Assembly (NCBI RefSeq): GCF_018069755.1 | Contig: NZ_JAGQDE010000019.1 | Span: 21,956 to 85,955, forward strand | Length of the DNA stretch: 64,000 bases | Origin: Ideonella aquatica | GTDB lineage: Bacteria; Pseudomonadota; Gammaproteobacteria; Burkholderiales; Burkholderiaceae_C | Reading direction: 5' to 3' | Shown: positions 6,998-15,213 of the stretch, piece by piece | How the letters are laid out: the number at the start of each line of letters is the position of its first letter | Numbering within the stretch: position 1 is the stretch's first letter | Program-made: the position numbers and the translations under genes | Notes under the pieces: generated by a model | The model's database searches: none | Told to the model about the DNA's origin: nothing | Seen by the model: only the letters and a program-made list of their open reading frames with translations

Positions 6998-9562
6998 TCA
7001 GACGGGGGTGGCTTCGGCGGCGGGCTGGGCCTGCAGCGCGCGCTTTTCCTCGGGCGTGGCCGGGCGCGGCTGGCCGCGTTCCTCGACAAACACCACGTTG
7101 GCGTCACCCGCCTCGCTGTTGACGAAGGTGCGCAGCTGCTGCAGCGTGGCCGGGGTCTCGAGCGCCACCTTCCACTCGCAGGCATAGGCGCCGATGACCT
7201 GGGCCATCGCGGCCTCCAGCTCGGCGCCGATGCCCAGCGAGTCCTGCATCACCACCGCCTTCAGGTAGTCCAGGCCGCCTTCCAGGTTGTCGCGCCAGGT
7301 GCTGGTGCGCTGCAGGCGGTCGGCGGTGCGGATGTAGAACATCAGGAAGCGGTCGATCGCGCGGATCAGGCCGGCCTCGTCCAGGTCGCTGGCCAGCAGC
7401 TCGGCGTGGCGCGGTTTCATGCCGCCGTTGCCGCACACATACAGGTTCCAGCCGCGCTCGGTGGCGATCACGCCCACGTCCTTGCCCTGCGCCTCGGCGC
7501 ACTCGCGGGTGCAGCCCGAGACGCCGAACTTGATCTTGTGCGGCGCGCGCAGGCCCTTGTAGCGGTGCTCCAGCCGCAGCGCCATGCCCACCGAGTCCTG
7601 CACGCCGTAGCGGCACCAGGTGGAGCCGACGCAGCTCTTCACGGTGCGCAGCGCCTTGCCGTAGGCGTGGCCCGACTCGAAGCCGGCGTCCACCAGCTCG
7701 CGCCAGATCTGCGGCAGCTCATGCGCCTGGGCGCCGAACAGGTCGATGCGCTGGCCGCCGGTGATCTTGGTGTAGAGCTTGTGGCGCTGCGCGATCTGGC
7801 CGATCGTGATCAGCTGCTGCGGCGTGATCTCGCCGGCCGGCACGCGCGGCACCACCGAATACGTGCCGTCCTTCTGGATGTTGGCCAGGAAGCGGTCGTT
7901 GGTGTCCTGCAGCGGCAGGTGCTTCGGGGCCAGCACGAAGTCGTTCCAGACGCTGGCCAGGATGCTGGCCACCGCCGGCTTGCAGATGTCGCAGCCATGG
8001 CCGCGGCCGTGCTTGGCGATGAGATCGCCGAAACTGCGGATGCCACCGACGCGCACCAGGTGGTGCAGCTCCTGGCGCGAGTGCGGGAAATGCTCGCAGA
8101 CATGGTTGGTCACCGCCACGCCCTGGCGCTTCAACTCGGCCTTCAGCACCTGCTGCACCAGCGGCACGCAGCCGCCGCAGGAGGTGCCGGCGCGGGTGCA
8201 GGCCTTGAGCGCGCCCAGCTCGTGCACGCCCTCGGCGATGGCGCCGCAGAGCTGGCCCTTGCTGACGTTGTTGCAGGAGCAGATCTGCGCGGTGTCGGGC
8301 AGCGCGTCCACGCCCAGGCCCACGGGCGCGCCGTCGCTGGCGGGCAGGATCAGCTGCTCGGGCGCGCCCGGCAGCGCCAGGCCGTTGAGCACGTACTGCA
8401 GCAGCGTGCCGTACTCGCTGGCATCGCCCACCAGCACCGCGCCCAGCAGGGTCTTGCCATCGGCACTCAGCACCAGGCGCTTGTAGAGCTGCTTGGGCTC
8501 GTCGCTGAAGGCGATGCTGCGGCAGCCCGGCGTGCGGCCCTGGGCGTCACCGATGCTGGCCACGTCCACGCCCATCAGCTTGAGCTTGGTCGACAGGTCG
8601 GCGCCGCGGAAGGCGGCCGCCGCCTCGCCCGCCACCTGCGCGGCCACCACGCGGGCCATCTCGTAGCCGGGCGCCACCAGGCCGAAGACCTGCTCGTTCC
8701 AGCTGGCGCATTCGCCGATCGCGAAGATCGCCGGGTCGCTGCTGCGGCACTGGTCGTCGACCACCACGCCACCGCGCGGCCCCACCGCCAGCGCGCACTG
8801 GCGCGCCAGCTCGTCGCGCGGCCGGATGCCGGCCGAGAAGACCAGCATGTCGGTCTCCAGGTGGCTGCCGTCGGCAAACACCAGGCGGTGGCGGGCGCTG
8901 GCGCCGTCGGTGATCTCCAGCGTCTGGCGGCTGGTGTGCACCTGCACGCCCAGGCCCTCGATGCGCCGGCGCAGCAGCGCGCCGCCGGCCTCGTCGATCT
9001 GCACCGCCATCAGCCGCGGCGCGAACTCCACCACGTGCGTGGCCAGGCCCATGTCGCGCAGCGCCTTGGCGCACTCCAGGCCCAGCAGGCCGCCGCCAAT
9101 GACCACGCCGCTGCCCGACACCGCGCCCGAGGCCTGCATCGCCTGCAGGTCCTCGATCGTGCGGTAGACATGGCAGTGCGCGCGGTCGCGGCCGGGGATC
9201 GGCGGCACGAAGGGCACCGAGCCGGTGGCCAGCACCAGCTGGTCGTAGTGCAGCTGCTCGCCGTCGGCCAGGCGCAGCGTGCGGTCGCGTCGCTCGATGC
9301 TGGCCACGCGCGCGCCCAGGCGCAGCGTCAGGCCCGGCCGGTCATAGAAGCCGGCGGGCACCAGCGACAGCGCTTCGGCGCTGCGGCCGCTGAAGAACTC
9401 GCTCAGGTGCACGCGGTCGTAGGCGGCGCGCGGCTCCTCGCCCAGCACCGTGACCTGCAGGCCGGCGGCCGGCAGATCGGGGATGCGCTGCAGCAGTTCC
9501 TCGACGAAGCGGTGGCCGACCATGCCGTTGCCGGCGACGACCAGGTGGGTGGGTTGGGCCAT
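6998..9562 (-). CDS. nirB: Nitrite reductase [NAD(P)H] large subunit
   Basis: An 854-residue siroheme nitrite reductase. The order is: an N-terminal FAD/NAD pyridine nucleotide-disulfide oxidoreductase domain (HLVVAGNGMVGHRFVEELL, GVVIGGGLLGLECAKAL), a BFD-like [2Fe-2S] segment near residues 428-480 (CSCNNVSKG...GTSCGGCVPL), then ferredoxin-like and siroheme/[4Fe-4S] domains with CVGSTWCRYG (about 641) and GVSGCTRECAEAQGKDVG (about 681). It reduces nitrite to ammonium using six electrons from NAD(P)H. I chose the ATG at 9562, with GAGG nearby, over the GTG at 9577 that overlaps the upstream stop codon. Confidence 0.95.
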   Translation of the reverse strand: MAQPTHLVVAGNGMVGHRFVEELLQRIPDLPAAGLQVTVLGEEPRAAYDRVHLSEFFSGRSAEALSLVPAGFYDRPGLTLRLGARVASIERRDRTLRLADGEQLHYDQLVLATGSVPFVPPIPGRDRAHCHVYRTIEDLQAMQASGAVSGSGVVIGGGLLGLECAKALRDMGLATHVVEFAPRLMAVQIDEAGGALLRRRIEGLGVQVHTSRQTLEITDGASARHRLVFADGSHLETDMLVFSAGIRPRDELARQCALAVGPRGGVVVDDQCRSSDPAIFAIGECASWNEQVFGLVAPGYEMARVVAAQVAGEAAAAFRGADLSTKLKLMGVDVASIGDAQGRTPGCRSIAFSDEPKQLYKRLVLSADGKTLLGAVLVGDASEYGTLLQYVLNGLALPGAPEQLILPASDGAPVGLGVDALPDTAQICSCNNVSKGQLCGAIAEGVHELGALKACTRAGTSCGGCVPLVQQVLKAELKRQGVAVTNHVCEHFPHSRQELHHLVRVGGIRSFGDLIAKHGRGHGCDICKPAVASILASVWNDFVLAPKHLPLQDTNDRFLANIQKDGTYSVVPRVPAGEITPQQLITIGQIAQRHKLYTKITGGQRIDLFGAQAHELPQIWRELVDAGFESGHAYGKALRTVKSCVGSTWCRYGVQDSVGMALRLEHRYKGLRAPHKIKFGVSGCTRECAEAQGKDVGVIATERGWNLYVCGNGGMKPRHAELLASDLDEAGLIRAIDRFLMFYIRTADRLQRTSTWRDNLEGGLDYLKAVVMQDSLGIGAELEAAMAQVIGAYACEWKVALETPATLQQLRTFVNSEAGDANVVFVEERGQPRPATPEEKRALQAQPAAEATPV

Positions 9563-9573
9563 GATGGGGTGCC

Positions 9574-10377
9574 TCACGCGGCCTTCTCCACGTGGCCCTG
9601 CCGCGTGTAGAGGAAGTCGATCACCGCCTTGCGGCAGGCCTGGTAGGTGGGGTCATCGGCCAGCGCCACGCGGCTGCGCGGGCGCGGCAGCTCGACCTGC
9701 AGCACCTCGCCGATGGTGGCGGCGGGGCCGTTGGTCATCATCACGATCTTGTCGGACAGCAGCACCGCCTCGTCCACATCGTGCGTCACCATCACCACGG
9801 TGGCACGGGTCTGGGCAACGATCTCCAGCAGCTCGTCCTGCAGCTTGGCGCGGGTGAGCGCGTCCAGCGCACCGAAGGGCTCGTCCATCAGCAGCACCTG
9901 CGGCTCCATCGACAGCGCCCGCGCGATGCCCACGCGCTGCTTCATGCCGCCGGAGATCTCGCCAGGGCGCTTGCCCGCGGCATGGCCCAGGCCCACCAGG
10001 GCCAGCGCGGCCTCGGTGCGGGCCTTCAGCTGCGCCTTGCTCTCGCGGCCGCCGAACACCCGCTCCACCGCCAGGTGGATGTTCTCGAAGCAGGTCAGCC
10101 AGGGCAGCAGCGAGTGGTTCTGGAACACCACCGCGCGCTCCGGGCCGGGGCCCTTGATCTCCTTGTCGGCGCACAGCAGCACACCTTCGGTGGGCGTGGT
10201 CAGGCCGGCGATCAGGTTCAGCAGCGTGGACTTGCCGCAGCCCGAGTGGCCGATCAACGCGACGAACTCGCCCTGGGCCACGCAGAGGTCGATGTCGCGC
10301 AGCGCGGGGAACAGGCCCTGCTTGGTCTTGAAGGTCTGCGCGACGCCCTGGATCTCGATGTACTTGGCGGTGTTCAT
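9574..10377 (-). CDS. nasD: Nitrate ABC transporter, ATP-binding protein
   Basis: A 267-residue ABC ATPase of the nitrate/sulfonate/taurine class. Visible motifs are Walker A GHSGCGKST, the Q-loop FQNHSLLPWLT, the signature SGGMKQR (with IARALSMEP), Walker B LLMDEPFGALD, and the switch histidine in VVMVTHDVDEAVLLSD. It powers uptake with the permease just upstream; its ATG overlaps the permease stop codon by 4 bp (ATGA), which indicates translational coupling. A much longer open frame through the permease region is an artefact of high GC. Confidence 0.93.
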   Translation of the reverse strand: MNTAKYIEIQGVAQTFKTKQGLFPALRDIDLCVAQGEFVALIGHSGCGKSTLLNLIAGLTTPTEGVLLCADKEIKGPGPERAVVFQNHSLLPWLTCFENIHLAVERVFGGRESKAQLKARTEAALALVGLGHAAGKRPGEISGGMKQRVGIARALSMEPQVLLMDEPFGALDALTRAKLQDELLEIVAQTRATVVMVTHDVDEAVLLSDKIVMMTNGPAATIGEVLQVELPRPRSRVALADDPTYQACRKAVIDFLYTRQGHVEKAA

Positions 10378-11294
10378 GCCTTGACCTCCTCGTAGGTGAA
10401 CAGCGAGGCCAGGCGGATCAGCGCGGCCTCCAGCAGCAGGCCGACACCCCCGATCACGAAGATCGCGATGATGATCGACGAGACGTTCAGGTTGTTCCAC
10501 TCGTCCCAGACCCAGAAGCCGATGCCCACGCCGCCGGTCAGCATCTCGGCGGCCACGATCACCAGCCAGGCCGTGCCCACCGCCAGGCGCACGCCGGTCA
10601 GCAGGTAGGGCAGCACCGCGGGGAAGAGGATCTTGGTGAAGACCTTCCACTCGCTCAGGTTGAGCACGCGGGCGACGTTCAGGTAGTCCTGCGGCACGCG
10701 CTGCACGCCCACCGCGGTGTTGATGATCATCGGCCAGATCGAGCAGATGAAGATCGTCCAGATCGCGGCCGGGTTGGCGCCCTTGAAGACCAGCAGACCG
10801 ATCGGTAGCCAGGCCAGCGGTGAGACCGGTCGCAGCAGGCTGATCAGCGGGTTGAACATGCGCGAGAGGAACACCGAGCGGCCGATCGCGAAGCCCGCCG
10901 GGATGCCCACCAGGGCGGCCAGGCCGAAGCCGATGCCCACGCGCTTGAGCGAAGACAGGATGTTCCAGCCGATGCCCTGGTCGTTCGGACCGTTGCTGTA
11001 GAACGGGTCGGAGAAGACCTTGACTGCCTGCGCCCAGGTCTCGGCCGGCTTGGGGATGCCGCTGCCGGTGGTGGACGCAATGCCCTGCCACACCAGCACC
11101 AGCAAGGCCAGGCCGAAGATCGGCGGCAGCACCGCCATCCACAGGCCGCGCCAGTCGCGCGGCGGACGGCGCGGTGCGGGGGTGGGCGCGGGGGCGCTCT
11201 CCACCGGAGCGGACTTGGCGGGCGCGGGCGCGGCGGCCGGCGGAACCGGGGCCGCGGCGGCCTCGATCGGCGAATGGAAGATGGCGGCGACCAT
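10374..11294 (-). CDS. nasE: Nitrate ABC transporter, permease
   Basis: A 306-residue inner-membrane permease of the NrtB/SsuC class. The first 45 residues are an unusual Pro/Ala-rich cytoplasmic extension (AAAAPVPPAAAPAPAK...). About six hydrophobic segments follow, with the BPD inner-membrane signature region around ILFPAVLPYLLTGVRLAVGTAWLVIVAAEML. It forms the membrane channel used with the substrate-binding protein and the ATPase. The gene lies 19 bp after the substrate-binding protein gene and overlaps the ATPase start. Confidence 0.92.
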   Translation of the reverse strand: MVAAIFHSPIEAAAAPVPPAAAPAPAKSAPVESAPAPTPAPRRPPRDWRGLWMAVLPPIFGLALLVLVWQGIASTTGSGIPKPAETWAQAVKVFSDPFYSNGPNDQGIGWNILSSLKRVGIGFGLAALVGIPAGFAIGRSVFLSRMFNPLISLLRPVSPLAWLPIGLLVFKGANPAAIWTIFICSIWPMIINTAVGVQRVPQDYLNVARVLNLSEWKVFTKILFPAVLPYLLTGVRLAVGTAWLVIVAAEMLTGGVGIGFWVWDEWNNLNVSSIIIAIFVIGGVGLLLEAALIRLASLFTYEEVKA

Positions 11295-11313
11295 GGTGGC
11301 GTCCCTTTCGGCC

Positions 11314-12561
11314 TCAGGCCTTGATGGCGAACGAATCGGCGTACTTGGCCGGGTCCTTGCCGTCCCAGACCTTGCCGTCGATCAGCTTGCTGCTGCGCAT
11401 CGGGTCCTTGGGCACGCTGATGCCCATGGCGCTGGCGACCGACTTGTACAGATCCACCTGGTTGACCTGCTTGGCCACCGCCAGGTAGTCGGGGTGGGTC
11501 TTCATCAGGCCCCAGCGCTTGTGCTGGGTCAGGAACCACATGCCGTCGGACAGGAAGGGGAAGTTCACCAGCCCGTCGTTGAAGAACTTCATGTGGTTGG
11601 GGTCGTCCCAGGTCTTGCCCAGGCCGTTCTGGTAGCGGCCCAGGATGCGCTGGTTGATCGCGTCGACGCCGGTGTTGATGTAGGCCTTCTGCGCCACCGT
11701 CTCGGCCATCTTCATCTTGTTCTGCAGGCCGGCGTCGATCCACTTGCCGGCCTCGAGCACGGCCATCATCACGGCGCGCGTGGTGTTGGGGTACTTCTTG
11801 ACGAAGTCGGCGCTGGTGCCCAGCACCTTCTCCGGGTGGTCCTTCCAGAGGTCCTGGGTGGTGTTGGCGGTGATGCCGATGCCATCCATGATGGCGCGGT
11901 GGTTCCAGGGCTCGCCGACGCAGAAGCCGTCCATGTTGCCCACGCGCATGTTGGCCACCATCTGCGGCGGCGGCACGGTGATCAGCTTGGCGCCGCTGAG
12001 CGGGTTGATGCCGAAGCTGGCCAGCCAGTAGTGCATCCACATCGCGTGGGTGCCGGTGGGGAAGGTGCCGGCGAAGGTGTATTCGCGCGGGTTGGCGGCG
12101 ATGTGCTTGGCCAGCGCCGGGCCGTCGACCGCGCCCTTGTCGGCCAGCGCCTTCGACAGCGTGAAGGCCTGACCGTTGTGGTTCAGGTTCATCAGCACCG
12201 CCATGTCCTTCTTCGGACCGGCGGTGCCCAGGTGCACGCCGTAGACCAGGCCGTAGAGCACGTGGGCCATGTCCAGCTCGCCGCTGACCAGCTTGTCGCG
12301 CACGCCGGCCCAGCTGGCTTCCTTGCTGGGCACGATGGTCACGCCGTACTTCTTGTCGAAGCCCAGCACGCTGGCCATGACCACGCTGGCGCAATCGGTC
12401 AGCGGGATGAAGCCGATCTTCACTTCTTCCTTCTCGGGCTTGTCCGAGCCGGCGGCCCAGACGCCGCTGTGGCCCAGGCTGGAGAACACGGTGGCGGCGC
12501 CGACGGCGGCGCCCTTCTTCAGCACATCACGGCGCGACGGATCGGGGGTGCGGGTGGTCAT
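11314..12561 (-). CDS. nasF: Nitrate ABC transporter, substrate-binding protein (Tat-exported)
   Basis: A 415-residue NrtA/NasF-type periplasmic binding protein. The N-terminus has a twin-arginine signal (SRRDVLKKGAAVGAATVFSS) before the mature start near GSDKPEKEEVKIGFIPLTDCASVV. NrtA-like features include NMDGFCVGEPWNHRA and TRAVMMAVLEAGKW. The start at 12561 is preceded by AGGAG. It is the first structural gene of the operon and sits 149 nt downstream of the predicted sigma-54 start point, behind a leader hairpin. Confidence 0.92.
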   Translation of the reverse strand: MTTRTPDPSRRDVLKKGAAVGAATVFSSLGHSGVWAAGSDKPEKEEVKIGFIPLTDCASVVMASVLGFDKKYGVTIVPSKEASWAGVRDKLVSGELDMAHVLYGLVYGVHLGTAGPKKDMAVLMNLNHNGQAFTLSKALADKGAVDGPALAKHIAANPREYTFAGTFPTGTHAMWMHYWLASFGINPLSGAKLITVPPPQMVANMRVGNMDGFCVGEPWNHRAIMDGIGITANTTQDLWKDHPEKVLGTSADFVKKYPNTTRAVMMAVLEAGKWIDAGLQNKMKMAETVAQKAYINTGVDAINQRILGRYQNGLGKTWDDPNHMKFFNDGLVNFPFLSDGMWFLTQHKRWGLMKTHPDYLAVAKQVNQVDLYKSVASAMGISVPKDPMRSSKLIDGKVWDGKDPAKYADSFAIKA

Positions 12562-12593
12562 GGGCAACTCCTGAGGCCAAAAGAAACGGGGTC

Positions 12594-12655
12594 GGAAAAC
12601 GCCAACGGCGCCCATCGCCTGGCCTGCGGGTGCAAGCCGGCAATGGACGCCGTTG
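12594..12655 (-). terminator. Leader terminator/antitermination hairpin upstream of nasF
   Basis: On the minus strand, CGCCGTTG (12655-12648) pairs perfectly with CAACGGCG (12610-12603). After one mismatch, ATGG pairs with CCAT (12646-12643 with 12615-12612), and a smaller inner stem follows. The sequence after the hairpin is GCGTTTTCC, with a short U run, before the ribosome-binding site. This resembles the leader terminator that NasR overrides in Klebsiella nasF. The RNA fold is my hand pairing, not a computed structure. Confidence 0.6.
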
Positions 12656-12720
12656 TCCGTGTCCGGGAAGACTTCATCGCACCACAACCGCCATTGGCCG
12701 CGGTGCCTTGGGCTCTTCTC

Positions 12721-12736
12721 AGCAGAACTCGTGCCA
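12721..12736 (-). promoter_or_regulatory. Sigma-54 promoter of the nitrate operon
   Basis: On the minus strand the sequence CTGGCACGAGTTCTGCT matches the sigma-54 consensus YTGGCACG-N4-TTGCW at every position but one (C for T in the -12 element), with exact spacing. Transcription should start near 12710, giving a leader of about 149 nt before nasF. It lies between nasR and nasF and fits nitrogen control. Confidence 0.75.
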
Positions 12737-12856
12737 GACCCAGGGTTCACCCGGGGTGGCGCGGCAAGTCATTGAATTTCCTGGGGAATGTCGGACTGGA
12801 TGGGGCAGCGTCGGCGCCATCGGCCACGCACGAGGCTGGTGCGTCAGCGCCCGCAG

Positions 12857-12871
12857 GCACTGCTGCAGTGC
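12857..12871. promoter_or_regulatory. NtrC-like enhancer site
   Basis: A perfect palindrome GCACTGC-T-GCAGTGC fits the NtrC site pattern GCAC-N7-GTGC. Its centre is about 154 bp upstream of the predicted sigma-54 start point, a normal enhancer distance, and it lies directly after the nasR stop codon. It could also act as a short hairpin at the nasR 3' end. Confidence 0.5.
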
Positions 12872-12872
12872 A

Positions 12873-14141
12873 TCAACGGCCGGGTGGGGGCGGCAGCACC
12901 GCGGCCATGGCCAGCACGGCCTCGGCCACGTCCACCAGGCGGCGGCTCTGGTTCATGGCCATCTGGCGCATCGTCTTGTGGGCCTCGTCCTCGCCCAGCT
13001 GGCGGTGCGCCATCAGCAGGCCCTTGGCGCGCTCGATGGTCTTGCGCTCGTTCAGGCTGGCGCGCACGGTGTCGAGTTCGTCACCCATCGCCTGCAGGCG
13101 CTGCGCCTGCTCGCGCACCAGGGCCAGGATCGAACCTTCGACCTGCGAGCCCAGCGTCAGGCCGGGCGGCAGGGCCTGCGCGACCGGGGCATCGTCGAAG
13201 AAGCCGGAGTCCTGCGCACGCCCCTGCGGTGCGAGCTGGCTGCCCAGGCGCTCGAGTTCGGCCAGCTCCTGCTCGGTGCTGCGCAGCCGCTGGCCGCACA
13301 GCGCCTGCAGCTCGCTGGCCAGCGCGTCCTCGGTGCTCTTCATCGCGTCAAGCCGGGCGGTGCAGGCATCGAACCAGAGCTGGCTGAGACCGGTGTCCAG
13401 CGGTCCGCCCGCCGCGCTGGTGCACAGCACCCGCCGCAGGCGCTCCAGCGGCAGCAGCTGCTCGGGCCGCTGGGCCTGCTGCCAGGCCTGGCTCAGCGCC
13501 GCACCGGCGAAGTCGGCAAAGACCTGCAGGCAGCGTTCCTGCGACTCGATCAGGTGCAGCAGGCGCTGCTGCCCCTCGGCCTCGGCCCGCCCCGATGCAA
13601 ACAGCGCCGAGCCGGCCGCACGCTCCTGGCCGGCGAACTCCTTGCCCTGCAGGAAGTTGAAGAAGGCCACCAGGTGGCGCGAAATGTCCGGGTCCCAGGC
13701 GCTGTCGGCGGCCTCGAAGACCACCGCCAGCAGCGCGCTGATCACCCGCACATAGGCGTCGGTGGCGCGCGGCGCCGACCAGGCCTGCGCCTGCACCTGC
13801 TGGCGCAGCAGGTCCAGCGCGGCCAGGCCCTGCATCGCGTAGGCAATGGCGGCGAACAGCCGGGCACGGTGGCAGTTGGGCGCGGTGTCGGTGTCGAGCT
13901 GCTCGAAGGCGTAGAGCACCTCCTCCTGCAGGCCCTGGCTGCTGGCCACCTGGGCCAGGCGCTCCTCGGCCCATCGGCGCCCTTGTGAGCCCAGGAACAG
14001 GTTGGCCAGGCCGCGCTCGCGCTGCAACGCATGCACCAGGCGGCCCACGGCGTTGACCAGGGCACCGGTCAGCACCAGGCGGCGCAGGCCGGCGATCTCG
14101 CTGCGCTTGGCAGCCTTCAGGAAGGACAGGGCGGATTTCAT
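12873..14141 (-). CDS. nasR: Nitrate-responsive antiterminator (NIT-ANTAR protein)
   Basis: A 422-residue protein. The N-terminal two thirds are a helical nitrate-sensing NIT domain (GRLVHALQRERGLANLFLGSQG near residues 30-55). The C-terminus (about 355-415) is an ANTAR RNA-binding domain: RASLNERKTIERAKGLLMAHRQLGEDEAHKTMRQMAMNQSRRLVDVAEAVL. In Klebsiella NasR, nitrate or nitrite binding lets the ANTAR domain prevent termination in the nasF leader. Here the gene lies directly upstream of the nasF-type operon in the same direction, and that leader carries a terminator-like hairpin. Only a weak Shine-Dalgarno (GGTGGGT) precedes the chosen ATG at 14141. Confidence 0.9.
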   Translation of the reverse strand: MKSALSFLKAAKRSEIAGLRRLVLTGALVNAVGRLVHALQRERGLANLFLGSQGRRWAEERLAQVASSQGLQEEVLYAFEQLDTDTAPNCHRARLFAAIAYAMQGLAALDLLRQQVQAQAWSAPRATDAYVRVISALLAVVFEAADSAWDPDISRHLVAFFNFLQGKEFAGQERAAGSALFASGRAEAEGQQRLLHLIESQERCLQVFADFAGAALSQAWQQAQRPEQLLPLERLRRVLCTSAAGGPLDTGLSQLWFDACTARLDAMKSTEDALASELQALCGQRLRSTEQELAELERLGSQLAPQGRAQDSGFFDDAPVAQALPPGLTLGSQVEGSILALVREQAQRLQAMGDELDTVRASLNERKTIERAKGLLMAHRQLGEDEAHKTMRQMAMNQSRRLVDVAEAVLAMAAVLPPPPGR

Positions 14142-14181
14142 CGACCCACCCACCGGCAGCAACATCCGTGCCGCCGGCGGT

Positions 14182-15111
14182 TCAGGCGGGCTCGCGCTGC
14201 GACGGCGGCAGCACCGCCGCGGCCTGGGTGAACAGGCCGCGCAGCCAGGCGATGCCCTGGTCCTGGCGGCGGTACTTGTGCCACTGCACGGCCTGCTGCA
14301 TCGGCGGAATCTCGATTGGGCAGGGCCGCACCACCAGCGGCCACACCGACAGGAACAGGCGCGCCAGGCGCTCGTGCATCGTTGCCACATGGTCGGTGCC
14401 GACCAGCAGCCCTGGCACCGTGGCAAAGCCGTAGCTGGAGGCCACGATGCGCCGCGCCACGCCCAGCCGGGTGATGAACCAGTCCTCGTACGAGGCCGAC
14501 GCGGCGTCCTGCGGATGCATCACCACATGGCCGGCGGCCAGGTAGCGCTCGCGCGTCAGGGCGCCGCGGGCCAGCGCGCCGTCCTGCCAGACCGCGCAGA
14601 CGAAGCGCTCCTGGTAGAGCACCTCGCTGGGGTGCTCGGCCGACAGCAGGGCCTGCGGCAGCACCAGCAGGTCGGCCTCGCCGCGCTCCAGGCTGCGGTG
14701 CGGCTGCGCGATCTGCGGCAGGAAGTCGATGCGCACCCTCGCGCCCTGGCCGGCGGCCAGCGCCATCACCTGCGGGCCGATCACCATCTGGGTGTAGTCC
14801 GAGGCGAAGACGCGGAACACCCGCTCGCTGCGCGCGGGGTCGAAATCGGGCTGGGTGGCGATCGTGCTGTCCACCCGCACCAGCACGTCGCGCACCGGCT
14901 GCTGCAGCGCCTCGGCGCGCGGCGTGGGCTCCATCTTGCGACCCACCTGCACCAGCAGCTCGTCGTCGAAGTACTCGCGCAGCCGGGCCAGCGCGTCGCT
15001 GGTGGCCGAGGGGCTGAGGTTCAGCCGCACGGCCGCGCGCGTCACGCTGCGCTCGGTCAGCAGCGCGTCCAGCGCGACCAGCAGGTTCAGGTCCAGGCGG
15101 TTGAATCGCAT
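14182..15111 (-). CDS. LysR regulator, NodD/FdeR-like
   Basis: A 309-residue LysR-type regulator. The N-terminus MRFNRLDLNLLVALDALLTERSVTRAAVRLNLS is of the NodD type, the LysR subgroup that includes flavonoid-responsive NodD of rhizobia and FdeR of Herbaspirillum. The effector domain (about 90-305) carries the subgroup pattern VFASDYTQMVIGPQVM and FLPQIAQPHRSLERGEADLLV. It is divergent from a seven-gene aromatic/C-glycoside operon, with a long dyad between them, so it probably activates that operon in response to the aromatic substrate. The flavonoid effector is inference from subgroup and context. Confidence 0.85.
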   Translation of the reverse strand: MRFNRLDLNLLVALDALLTERSVTRAAVRLNLSPSATSDALARLREYFDDELLVQVGRKMEPTPRAEALQQPVRDVLVRVDSTIATQPDFDPARSERVFRVFASDYTQMVIGPQVMALAAGQGARVRIDFLPQIAQPHRSLERGEADLLVLPQALLSAEHPSEVLYQERFVCAVWQDGALARGALTRERYLAAGHVVMHPQDAASASYEDWFITRLGVARRIVASSYGFATVPGLLVGTDHVATMHERLARLFLSVWPLVVRPCPIEIPPMQQAVQWHKYRRQDQGIAWLRGLFTQAAAVLPPSQREPA

Positions 15112-15136
15112 CGATGGATCCGAGGGATAACCCTTG

Positions 15137-15159
15137 ATGATTCGGTTCCGTCGAATCAT
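15137..15159. promoter_or_regulatory. LysR-type operator dyad
   Basis: ATGATTCG and CGAATCAT form a perfect 8-bp inverted repeat with a 7-base spacer, and include a T-N11-A element (T15142, A15154). It lies between the LysR start (15111) and the hydrolase start (15214), where a LysR activator would bind to control both directions. Confidence 0.65.
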
Positions 15160-15213
15160 GACATGGATCGAATCCGCTTTTCCAAACGCCTCCGGGCCGC
15201 AAGACTGCGGCCC

